Shown in pieces: positions 25,452 through 33,693 of a DNA stretch of 36,413 bases (its first letter is position 1; each line of letters begins with the position of its first letter). The notes under the pieces were generated by a model. The model made no database searches. It was not told the DNA's origin and saw only the letters and a list, made by a program, of their open reading frames with translations. The position numbers and the translations under genes were made by a program. Origin of the DNA: Pseudomonadota bacterium (GTDB lineage: Bacteria > Myxococcota_A > UBA796 > CAJQPC01); assembly GCA_024228935.1 (NCBI GenBank), contig JAAESX010000242.1:1-36413 (forward strand), written 5' to 3'.

Positions 25452-27856
25452 CCACCGTTCGCGAGAACCTCGCGCGGTTCGGGGCAGCCCGCTCCGCTCT
25501 CGTCCTGCTGTTGGTCTGTGCGGCCACGGCGGTCCTCCTCACGGAGTTCCGACGTGTCCCGGACACGCAGCTGACGGTGGGGCAGGTCTCCAGCCGCGAC
25601 ATCCGCGCGCCGGTGAAGTTCGAGTTCGTCGACGAGGTCGCCACCCAGGCCCTTGTCGAGGCGGCGGTCGAGGCCGTGCCCAGCGTCTACGACCACGACG
25701 GCACGCTGCTTCCGCGCCAGCAGACGCGCATCAGCTCAGCCTTCGAGGTCGCGCGCGAGGAGCTCGAGCTCCGCCAGATGCAGCGGGACAGCGAGCCGCT
25801 GGACGACGAGGCCATCGCCGCCGTGCGGGAGGTCTTCGTCGCGCAGCTCGGCATGACGCTGAAGGACGAGGACCTCCACGCCATCGCGGCGGCCGAGTAC
25901 TCGAAGGCGATGGAGCAGAACGCCATCGAGCTCCTGACGCACGGGATGACCCGCTACGTCGTCAACGACCGCGGGGAGCTGCCCGACGCCACGCCCATCA
26001 CCGTGGTCCGGCTGGTCGGGGACGAGCGGGACGAGGGACTGCTGACATCGCTCGGCGAGATCAGCACCGTCGACGCTGCGCGGCAGGCCATCACGATGCA
26101 GGTGCTCGAGCGGTACTCCGACCCGGACGCCGAGCGTGCCCGCGCGGCGAGCGGCATCGCGCGCGCTGCCGTGCGGTCGAACTTCACTTTCAACCAGCTG
26201 CACACCGAGGAGCGCCGCCTCGAGGCCGGGCAAGGCGTCTCGCCCGTCATCCTCTCGATCGACCGGGGCACCACCCTGGTCCGGAACGGAGACGTCGCGA
26301 CGGCCCACCAGATCGCGATCATCGCCCAGATGCAGGAGACCACGACCGGACGGAACCCCTGGTCCGTGGCCGGCAGCCTGTTCGCGTTCTCGCTCCTGCT
26401 GCTCACCAGCGTCTACTGGTTCGCCGCGGCGACGATCAAGAAGTTCAGCAACCGGCGCCGCGACGTCGAGGCGCTGGGCCTGCTGCTCGTGTTCACGGTC
26501 CTGCTCGCGCGCCTGGTCGTCGAGGTCGGGGACCCCGTGGCCGCCGCCGGCACCATCGGTGTCTCGGCGCGCGCCATCTGGTACCTGGTGCCGGTCGCCG
26601 GCTCGGCACTCCTGGTCCGCATCCTCATCAACAGCGAGACGGCCATCGTCTTCGCGGTCGTCAGCTCGATCCTGTGCGGTCTGTTGATGGAGCAGTCGGC
26701 CACCTACACCGCCTTCTTCATGGTCTCCAGCGTCGTCGCGGCCGGGACCATCGGCCGGAAGCGCGAGCGCAGCGCGATCCTGCGTGCGGGCGTGTTCACG
26801 GGCCTGTTCAACGCGGCGTTCGTCGTCGTCATCAGCCTCGTCAACGCCAACCTGGCCGATACGGCGGGCGGCGCCTCGGCGCTCTCACCGGGCTGGGACG
26901 CCGTCTTCGCGTTCTCGGGCGGCGTCATCGGCGCGTTCCTCGTGCTCGGCCTCGTGCCTCTCTTCGAGCTGGTCGGCTTCGACACGGACCTCAAGCTGCT
27001 CGAGCTCGGGAACCTGGACCACCCGCTCCTGCGCAACCTGATGCTGCGCGCGCCCGGCAGCTACCACCACTCGGTCATGGTCGGGACGCTCGCCGAGGCC
27101 GCGGCTGAAGCCATCGGCGCCAACGCGCTCCTGTGTCGGGTCTGCAGCTACTTCCACGACATCGGCAAGGCGGTCCGGCCGGCCTACTTCGTGGAGAACC
27201 AGCGGGACGGACAGAGCCGTCACGACCGGCTGAGCCCGCATCAGTCCGCCCGCGTCATCATCGACCACGTTCGGGACGGCGGAAAGGTAGCCAAGAAGCA
27301 CGGCCTGCCGCGCCCCGTCATCGACCAGATCTACATGCACCACGGCACCGGCCTGGTGCACTACTTCTACGCCAAGTCCAAGGCGGCCGACCCGAACACG
27401 GACGCGAACGACTTCCGCTACCCGGGCCCCCGGCCAAACACGCGCGAAGCAGGCGTCATCATGCTCGCCGACAAGATCGAGGCGGCCTGCCGCTCGATCA
27501 AGGAGCCGAACCCGGAGAACGTCTCGGCGATGATCCAGCGGATCATCAACTCTGGCATCTCCGAGGGCCAGTTCGACGAGTGTCCGATGACGGTGAAGGA
27601 GATCACCGTCGTGGCCGACGTCTTCAAGAAGACGGTCCTCGCCATCCACCACCACCGCATCGAGTACCCCGAGCCCGCCGGTCAGCTGGCGGACGGCGTC
27701 GATCCCGAGGAGACCGAGGCCGTCGACGAGCCGGTCATCACGCTCGAGATCCCGGCGACGACCGAGGCCATCCCGGAGACCTCGCACGACGCGCCGCTCG
27801 AGGGCCCCGTCGACTACGAGTCGCCCGAGTACATGCCGGGGTACCGCGACCCGTGA
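25448..27856 (+). CDS. 7TM-HD domain c-di-AMP phosphodiesterase (PgpH family), probable ATA start
   Basis: The 802-residue protein has TM1 at about 17-35, an extracytoplasmic 7TMR-HDED domain (about 45-290), a cluster of about seven membrane helices (about 305-510) and a cytoplasmic HD domain. In the HD domain YHHS is at 539-542, H570-D571 lies in YFHDIGK, and MHHGTG and ADKIEAA follow. An acidic tail (about 745-802) ends it. The frame has no ATG, GTG or TTG between an in-frame TGA (25409-25411) and TTG 25511. Starting at TTG would cut TM1 in half. ATA 25448 has GAGGAG (25435-25440) 7 bases upstream, overlaps phoH's stop as ATAG, and gives a basic N-terminus (ATVRENLARFGAARS) before an intact TM1. 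PgpH enzymes hydrolyse cyclic di-AMP. Confidence 0.9.
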
Positions 27857-28302
27857 GCGTCATCGCCTCGCTCGACGACGTCGAGTGTGACCTGGACGAG
27901 TGGACCGACGACGCCACCGCGCTGCTGGCCGCGGCGAGCTGTGCGGACTGCGAGCTGTCGCTCGTCGTGTGCTCCGACGCTGCCATCCAGCGCCTGAATG
28001 CCGCCTGGAGGCAGAAGGACCAGCCCACCGATGTCCTGAGCTTTCCCCAGGACCACGAGGTGATCCTCGGCGATCTGGTCGTCAGCCTCGACACCTGCGC
28101 TCGCCAGGCGGCCGAGCGTGGCTATTCGGTGCGGGACGAGGCGCGGGTGCTGCTCGTGCACGGGCTGCTCCACCTGCTCGGGTACGACCATGAGACCGGC
28201 CCCGATGACCTGGCGGAGATGGCCGAGGCCGAGCGGAAACTGATGCGGCGCCTGGGCTGGATTGGCGAGGGCTTGATAGGTGCAGCACACCAAGGAGACT
28301 GA
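27853..28302 (+). CDS. ybeY: Endoribonuclease YbeY (rRNA maturation factor)
   Basis: This 149-residue protein carries the YbeY zinc site H103-GLL-H107-LLGYD-H113 (H-x3-H-x5-H) and the upstream conserved DQPTDVLSFPQ (56-66). YbeY is a single-strand endoribonuclease needed for 16S rRNA 3'-end processing and ribosome quality control. The GTG start overlaps pgpH's stop by four bases. The length is typical of the family. One base separates its stop from the prfB ATG, so an RNA-maturation gene and a release-factor gene are probably co-transcribed. Confidence 0.95.
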   Translation: MSVIASLDDVECDLDEWTDDATALLAAASCADCELSLVVCSDAAIQRLNAAWRQKDQPTDVLSFPQDHEVILGDLVVSLDTCARQAAERGYSVRDEARVLLVHGLLHLLGYDHETGPDDLAEMAEAERKLMRRLGWIGEGLIGAAHQGD

Positions 28303-28303
28303 G

Positions 28304-29426
28304 ATGGGACCCGACGAGATTCGCAGCAAGCTGAACGTGGTGCTCGAGCGAATCGACCAGCTTCGGAGGCATCTTTGACGTTGCTGGAAAACAGCGCGAA
28401 GTAGAGGACTACGACCGGCAGGCCGAGAACCCCGAGTTCTGGGCCGAGCCCGAGCGTGCCCGCGGGATCCTGCGGAAGAAGGCTGGACTCGAGCGCGTCG
28501 TCAAGGACGTCACGGCGCTCGCGGACGCGGCGGAAGAGATCGACACGCTGCTCGAGCTGGCGGGTGAGGACGACGACGAGGCCGAGCTCCTGGTCGACGA
28601 GGCCGAGACGACGCTGAAGTCGCTCCACAAGAGCGTCGACAAGCTGGAGATCCAGCGGCTGCTCTCGGACGAGGGCGACGACAACCCCGCCATCCTCGAG
28701 ATCAACTCGGGCGCCGGCGGCACCGATGCGAGCGACTGGGCCGAGATGCTCAAGCGCATGTACATCCGGTGGGCCGACCGGCGGGGCTTCAAGGTCCGCG
28801 TCGTCGATGAGCAGGCCCACGACGAGGCGGGCATCAAGCACTGCACGCTCGAGATCGATGGCATGTACGCCTACGGCTACCTGAAGGCCGAGATCGGCGT
28901 GCACCGCCTGGTCCGCATCTCGCCGTTCGACGCCGCCGCACGACGGCACACGGCGTTCGCCAGCGTCGCCGCGTACCCCGACATCGACGACAGCATCGAG
29001 GTGGTCATCGACCCCTCGGACCTGCGCATCGACACCTACCGGTCCAGCGGCGCGGGCGGTCAGCACGTCAACACGACGGACTCGGCGGTGCGCATCACTC
29101 ACCTGCCGACGAACATCGTGGTCGCCTGCCAGAACGAGCGCAGCCAGCACAAGAACAAGGCCACGGCGATGAAGACGCTCCGTGCCCGCATCTACCAGTA
29201 CGAGCTGGAGAAGCGGCAGGCGGAGATCGACAACGCCAACGCGGACAAGAAGAAGATCGAGTGGGGGAGCCAGATCCGGAACTACGTCCTGAACCCCTAC
29301 CGGATGGTCAAGGACACCCGAACGGGCGTCGAGAACGGCCAGACGGACAAGGTGCTGGACGGCGATCTGGATCCGTTCATGGAGGCGTGGCTCGCGATGC
29401 GTGCAGGCGGCGGGTCCGAGGACTAA
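28304..29426 (+). CDS. prfB: Peptide chain release factor 2 (programmed +1 frameshift)
   Basis: Translation starts at ATG 28304 with AAGGAG shortly before it, runs 24 codons to CTT, meets in-frame TGA at 28376-28378, then shifts +1 to GAC at 28377 and continues to TAA 29424-29426, giving 373 residues. RF2 identity comes from the stop-codon-reading tripeptide S206-P207-F208 (RF2-type SPF, recognising UGA and UAA) and the peptidyl-tRNA hydrolysis motif G251-G252-Q253. INSGAGGTDASDWAEMLKRM and RSQHKNKATAMK are also present. The recoding signal is intact, so the internal TGA is regulation and not damage: low RF2 lets ribosomes shift and make more RF2. It follows ybeY by one base. Confidence 0.97.
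28364..28379 (+). promoter_or_regulatory. prfB programmed +1 frameshift site
   Basis: CGGAGG (28364-28369), three bases (CAT), then CTT TGA C (28373-28379). This matches the E. coli arrangement: an internal Shine-Dalgarno-like element three bases before CUU UGA C, where peptidyl-tRNA-Leu slips to UUU. The stop is UGA, the one only RF2 reads, and the following base is C, the weakest termination context. Confidence 0.95.
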
Positions 29427-29452
29427 GCTCATCGTCTCACACCGAGGTCCCC

Positions 29453-30091
29453 ATGTTCCTTCTGCTTGCCTGCGCCGGCGGCGACACCGGCTCCGAGCTC
29501 GAGCCCCAGATCACGGGCACGGTGACGACCGAGGACTCGACCGCAGCCAGCGCCGAGGTCGAGATCTACAAGGCCTTCGGCATGGACGTCGACGGCAAGG
29601 GGCTCTGGTACTTCGCGTCCGACCCCGATGCGACCTGCGACAGCGTCGCCGAGTACCTCACGGACGACCAGGTCGATCCGCACGGCATCTGGGCTCCGGG
29701 GAGCTGCAACCTCACCATGGTCGTGAGCGATGGCAGCTACGAGACCGGCACCGCCTGGTCGATGGACACCGCGGACGCCTGGCTCGTCGGGCACGTGTCC
29801 GTGCGCTGTGCCATGGGTGAGGGCGACTTCGAGTGGGGCAAGCGCGACGCGGGCAGCGAGGACGAGGACTACTTCTGGACGGGCACCGAGTGGACCGGCG
29901 CTCCGACCGACTTCAGCGTCACGATCGAGGGCGAGGGCGACCCCGGCGGGTACACCATCACGCTCGACATGGACGGGTACGACGGCAACTACCCGACGGT
30001 CATCGACAGCATCGCAGCGAGCGGTGTCGCGACCGGGACCATCGACGCCGAGTGGTGCAATCTGTACCAGACGGGCGTGTTCCCGCAGTAG
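29453..30091 (+). CDS. Uncharacterised lipoprotein with minimal signal peptide
   Basis: ATG 29453 has GAGGT 4 bases upstream. The 212-residue product starts MFLLLAC, putting the lipobox cysteine at residue 7, one of the shortest plausible lipoprotein signals and without any basic residue. The mature protein is acidic and rich in Gly, Asp, Thr and aromatic residues, with four further cysteines (C62, C85, C119, C202) that could form two disulfides. Stretches such as GGYTITLDMDGYDGNYPTVI suggest a beta-sandwich. No family is recognised. It lies 26 bases after prfB and 75 bases before lysS and may form its own transcription unit. Confidence 0.75.
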   Translation: MFLLLACAGGDTGSELEPQITGTVTTEDSTAASAEVEIYKAFGMDVDGKGLWYFASDPDATCDSVAEYLTDDQVDPHGIWAPGSCNLTMVVSDGSYETGTAWSMDTADAWLVGHVSVRCAMGEGDFEWGKRDAGSEDEDYFWTGTEWTGAPTDFSVTIEGEGDPGGYTITLDMDGYDGNYPTVIDSIAASGVATGTIDAEWCNLYQTGVFPQ

Positions 30092-30094
30092 GCC

Positions 30095-30124
30095 GCGCCA
30101 GAGGCGCCATCTGTGCGCCCACAG
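30095..30124 (+). other. Two small hairpins between lipoprotein and lysS genes
   Basis: GCGCC-aga-GGCGC (30095-30107) is followed by CTGTG-cgcc-CACAG (30111-30124); both have perfect 5-base stems. Neither is followed by a T run, so they are not classical intrinsic terminators but could mark an mRNA 3' end. The palindrome GGTTAACC (30137-30144) follows, before lysS. Confidence 0.3.
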
Positions 30125-30166
30125 CACGCTCGGAGAGGTTAACCGCGGGGTCCTACGAGGACGCCG

Positions 30167-31675
30167 ATGTACCCCTTCGATCCGAAGCGCCTGGAGAAGC
30201 TCGAGACCTTGCGCGAGCTGGGTGTCGCGCCGTGGCCCAACGGCTTCGTCGTCGAGCACAAGCTCTCCGACGCCATCGAGGCCGGGGGCGACAAGCCCAA
30301 CGAGGAGCTCGAGGCCCTGGGCGCCGAGTTCACCATCGCCGGGCGCCTGCGCTTCAAGAACGAGATGGGGAAGGCCGGCTTCGCCCGGGTGCAGGACCAG
30401 TCCGGTCGGATGCAGCTCTTCGTTCGGAAGAACGACCTGGGTGAAGAGGTCTTCGACAACGTCTGGAAGAAGCTCGACCTGGGCGACTGGGTCTGGGCCC
30501 GCGGGACCCTGATGCGGACCCGCAAGGGCGAGCTCTCGCTCCGCTGCTCCGAGCTCAAGCTGTACAGCAAGTGCATCGAGTCGCTCCCCGACAAGCACAA
30601 GGGCTTCTCGGACCCCGACCTGCGGCAGCGCATGCGGTACGTCGACCTGTTCGTGAACGACGACGTCCGCCGCACGTTCATGCTGCGCTCGGCCATCGTG
30701 AAGCAGATCCGCCGGTACTTCGACGACCGCGACTTCATGGAGGTCGAGACCCCCATGCTGCAGACGATTCCGGGCGGCGCCAACGCCCGGCCGTTCGTCA
30801 CGCACCACAACGCGCTCGACCTCGACCTGTTCATGCGCGTGGCCCCGGAGCTGTACCTCAAGCGCCTCGTCGTCGGCGGCTTCGAGCGGGTCTACGAGAT
30901 CAACAAGAACTTCCGCAACGAAGGGGTGAGCCTCAAGCACAACCCCGAGTTCACGATGCTCGAGTACTACCAGGCGCACGCCACGTACACCGACCTCATG
31001 GACCACACGGAAGACCTGGTCGTCGGCATCTGCGAGCAGGTGCTCGGGACCACAGACGTGCCCCACGGCGACGAGACGCTGGACTTCAAGAAGCCGTGGC
31101 GGCGGGCTCCGTTCGCCGACCTGGTGAGCGAGTACGGCGGCGTCAGCGACCCCTGGGACCTGGACGAGCTGCGGTCTCGCTGGCTCGAGCTCCACCCCGC
31201 GGACGAAAAGAACCCCAAGCTCCCGAATAGTGTTGGCAAGTGGTTCGAATGGTTCTTCGACGCCCATGTCGAAGACCAGCTGCGGGCCCCCACCTTCGTG
31301 ACCGAGTACCCGACCGAGATCAGCCCCTTGTCGCGTCGCAACGAAGCGCGCCCCGAGGTCGTGGATCGGTTCGAGCTGGTCATCGCCGGCTGGGAGATCG
31401 CCAACGGCTTCTCCGAGCTGAACGACCCCATCGACCAGGCGGGGCGGTTCCAGGCGCAGGCCGACGCGAAGGCGAGCGGCGACGACGAAGCGATGTTCTT
31501 CGACAGCGACTACATCCGCGCGCTGTCCTACGGCATGCCGCCGACGGCGGGCGAGGGCATCGGCATCGACCGCCTCATCATGCTGCTGACGGACCAGAAG
31601 AGCATCCGCGAGGTCATCCTCTTCCCGACGCGACGGCCCGAACAGGGCAGCCAGACCACCGAGGTCGACGAATAG
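30167..31675 (+). CDS. lysS: Lysyl-tRNA synthetase, class II
   Basis: This 502-residue enzyme charges tRNA-Lys. The N-terminal OB-fold anticodon-binding domain (about 55-150; AGRLRFKNEMGKAGFARVQD, a typical LysRS strand) precedes the class II catalytic core. Motif 2 is in VYEINKNFRNEG (FRNE at 249-252) and motif 3 is GEGIGIDRL starting at 462. TEYPTEISPLSRRN and FELVIAGWEIANGFSELNDP are LysRS-specific. Length and residues are normal. GAGG lies 6 bases before the ATG. lysS next to lolCE-lolD-bamA is a recurrent deltaproteobacterial arrangement; the lolC/E start is one base after its stop. Confidence 0.97.
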   Translation: MYPFDPKRLEKLETLRELGVAPWPNGFVVEHKLSDAIEAGGDKPNEELEALGAEFTIAGRLRFKNEMGKAGFARVQDQSGRMQLFVRKNDLGEEVFDNVWKKLDLGDWVWARGTLMRTRKGELSLRCSELKLYSKCIESLPDKHKGFSDPDLRQRMRYVDLFVNDDVRRTFMLRSAIVKQIRRYFDDRDFMEVETPMLQTIPGGANARPFVTHHNALDLDLFMRVAPELYLKRLVVGGFERVYEINKNFRNEGVSLKHNPEFTMLEYYQAHATYTDLMDHTEDLVVGICEQVLGTTDVPHGDETLDFKKPWRRAPFADLVSEYGGVSDPWDLDELRSRWLELHPADEKNPKLPNSVGKWFEWFFDAHVEDQLRAPTFVTEYPTEISPLSRRNEARPEVVDRFELVIAGWEIANGFSELNDPIDQAGRFQAQADAKASGDDEAMFFDSDYIRALSYGMPPTAGEGIGIDRLIMLLTDQKSIREVILFPTRRPEQGSQTTEVDE

Positions 31676-31676
31676 C

Positions 31677-32978
31677 GTGCGCTTCGCGCTCCTCATCGCG
31701 CTCTCCCACCTCCGGTCGCGAAAGCAGGAGATGGGGGTCTCCGCCATCACCCTCATCTCGACGGGTGGGGTGACGATCGGCGTGAGCGCCCTGATCATCG
31801 TGCTGTCCGTCATGGCCGGCTTCGAGATCGACCTGCGCGACAAGATCCTGGGCAGTAACGCCCACATCGTCGTGCTGAAGTACGGGGCCGCCGTCGACGA
31901 CTACAACGAGGCGACCGACGTCATCTCGGAGATCGACGAGGTCGTCGGAGCCGCGCCGTTCATCTACACCGAGATGATGGTGAAGTCCGAGAACAGCTCG
32001 GGCGAGGGCGTCATCCTCAAGGGCGTCGACCCCGCGCGCGTTGGGGACGTCGTCGACATCAGCAAGAACCTCGTGATGGGCCCCAACGGTGCCCCGACGA
32101 GCGACGCCGAGCGCCAGGCCATCCTGGACAACCTGGGCAACCCCGAGCGGTCGTTCCTCCAAGACGAGGACGACGGCAGCGAGTTCCCCGGCATCCTGCT
32201 CGGCGAGGAGCTGGCCCACAGCCTCAAGGTCTTCGTCGGGGACAAGGTCCACATCATCAACCCGGTGGGACGCGGCGTCGGCCCGTTCGGGACACCCATC
32301 CCCGACGTGAAGGCCTTCCGGGTCGCCGGCATCTACTACTCGGGCATGTACGAGTACGACACGAAGTGGACGTACGTCACCATCGAGGACGCCCAGGAGT
32401 TCCTCAAGATGGGCGACGCGGTCACCGGCATCGAGGTGACGGTCGAGGACATCTACGGCGTGGACCCGGTGGCCTTGGACATCGAGGCGGCGCTCCAGTA
32501 CCCGTACTACACGCGGCACTGGAAGAACCTGAACCGGCATCTGTTCGACGCCCTGCGCCTCGAGAAGCAGGTGATGGGCCTCATCCTGTCGCTCATCGTC
32601 AGCGTCGCCAGCCTGAACATCGTCGGCACGATGATCCTGGTGGTGCTGACCAAGGGACGCGAGATCGCCATCATGAAGGCGATGGGCGCGACGTCGAACC
32701 AGATCCGCGCCATCTTCATGAGCGAGGGCGTCATCATCGGCGTCGTCGGCGCCGTCCTGGGCACCGGACTCGGGCTGTTCGGCTGCTGGTTCCTCGAGGT
32801 CTACGGCTACCCGCTGAACACCGACGTCTACTACCTGGACACGCTGCCCGTGCAGGTCGAGCCGGCCATGGTCGCGCTCGTCGCTGTGAGCGCCGTCGTC
32901 ATCTGCTTCCTCGCCACGCTGTACCCGGCGTCCCGAGCCGCCGCGCTCCACCCGGTCGAGGGGCTCCGCAATGAGTGA
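31677..32978 (+). CDS. LolC/LolE-type lipoprotein-releasing permease
   Basis: This 433-residue inner-membrane protein has the MacB/FtsX layout. TM1 lies at about 22-48 (STGGVTIGVSALIIVLSVM). A large periplasmic domain spans about 55-290. Three C-terminal membrane helices make up the FtsX domain (about 300-425), with LTKGREIAIMKAMGATSNQI between two of them. With the LolD ATPase encoded next it extracts mature lipoproteins from the inner membrane for transfer to the outer membrane. Only one permease gene is present, so the complex is probably a homodimer (LolF-like), as in bacteria lacking separate LolC and LolE. GTG 31677 follows lysS by one base; the 3' end overlaps lolD by eight bases. Confidence 0.93.
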   Translation: MRFALLIALSHLRSRKQEMGVSAITLISTGGVTIGVSALIIVLSVMAGFEIDLRDKILGSNAHIVVLKYGAAVDDYNEATDVISEIDEVVGAAPFIYTEMMVKSENSSGEGVILKGVDPARVGDVVDISKNLVMGPNGAPTSDAERQAILDNLGNPERSFLQDEDDGSEFPGILLGEELAHSLKVFVGDKVHIINPVGRGVGPFGTPIPDVKAFRVAGIYYSGMYEYDTKWTYVTIEDAQEFLKMGDAVTGIEVTVEDIYGVDPVALDIEAALQYPYYTRHWKNLNRHLFDALRLEKQVMGLILSLIVSVASLNIVGTMILVVLTKGREIAIMKAMGATSNQIRAIFMSEGVIIGVVGAVLGTGLGLFGCWFLEVYGYPLNTDVYYLDTLPVQVEPAMVALVAVSAVVICFLATLYPASRAAALHPVEGLRNE

Positions 32979-33693
32979 GTCCGTCCCGCTCGTCCAGAAG
33001 AAGAGCGCCGGTGGAGGCGCGCGCATCGAGATCCAGGGCCTGTCGAAGCGGTTCCAGAAGGGCGACAACCGCATCGACGTGCTGCGCAACGTGGACCTGG
33101 TGATGGGCGCCGGCGAGCGCGTGGCCATCGTCGGCCCGTCCGGCTCTGGCAAGAGCACGCTGCTGCAGATACTCGGGACCCTCGACCGCCCCTCCGAGGG
33201 CACGGTCCTCTTGGATGGACAGAACGTCTTCCGCTTGCCAGCGCGGGAGATCGACCGCATCCGCAACCAGCGCATCGGCTTCGTGTTCCAGTTCCATCAC
33301 CTCCTCCCTGACCAGACCGCCATGGGCAACGTGGCTCTGCCGCTGGTCATCGGTGGAGCGCCTCGGTCCGAGGCGAACGATGTGGCGGCGGCTCGCTTGA
33401 AGCGCGTCGGGCTGGGCCATCGGCTGACGCACTTCCCGGGCGAGCTGTCCGGCGGTGAACAACAGCGGGTCGCGCTGGCACGAGCCATGGTGATGAACCC
33501 TGGTGTGCTGCTGGCCGACGAGCCGACCGGGAACCTCGACCCGAAGACGGCGGACGGCGTGTTCCAGCTCCTGCTCGAGCTCAACGAGGAACAGGGGTCG
33601 ACGCTCGTCGTCGTGACCCACAGCCATGCGCTCGCGAAGCGCTTCGAGCGACGCCTCGAAGTGGTGGACGGCGGACTCGAGGACTGGTCGTGA
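32971..33693 (+). CDS. lolD: Lipoprotein-releasing ATP-binding protein LolD
   Basis: This 240-residue ABC ATPase has Walker A GPSGSGKST (55-63), Q-loop FVFQFHHLLPDQTAMGNV (105-121), signature LSGGEQQR (159-166), Walker B VLLADEPTGN (179-188) and switch histidine in VVVTHSHALA. The Q-loop with HHLLP and the immediate linkage to a LolC/E-like permease identify the LolD subgroup of the MacB-type ATPases. It powers lipoprotein release from the inner membrane. An N-terminal extension of about 18 residues, rich in Gly and Lys, precedes the ABC core. The gene overlaps both neighbours (8 bases upstream, 4 bases downstream). Confidence 0.94.
   Translation: MSESVPLVQKKSAGGGARIEIQGLSKRFQKGDNRIDVLRNVDLVMGAGERVAIVGPSGSGKSTLLQILGTLDRPSEGTVLLDGQNVFRLPAREIDRIRNQRIGFVFQFHHLLPDQTAMGNVALPLVIGGAPRSEANDVAAARLKRVGLGHRLTHFPGELSGGEQQRVALARAMVMNPGVLLADEPTGNLDPKTADGVFQLLLELNEEQGSTLVVVTHSHALAKRFERRLEVVDGGLEDWS

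Noticed and set aside
28304..28378. Short open frame ending in TGA just before the RF2 gene, as a separate small gene or a nonsense mutation
   Set aside because: It is the first 24 codons of prfB before the conserved programmed frameshift.
30137..30144. GGTTAACC palindrome upstream of lysS as an operator or -10 box
   Set aside because: An eight-base palindrome occurs by chance in a window of this size, and no -35 element or second copy supports it.
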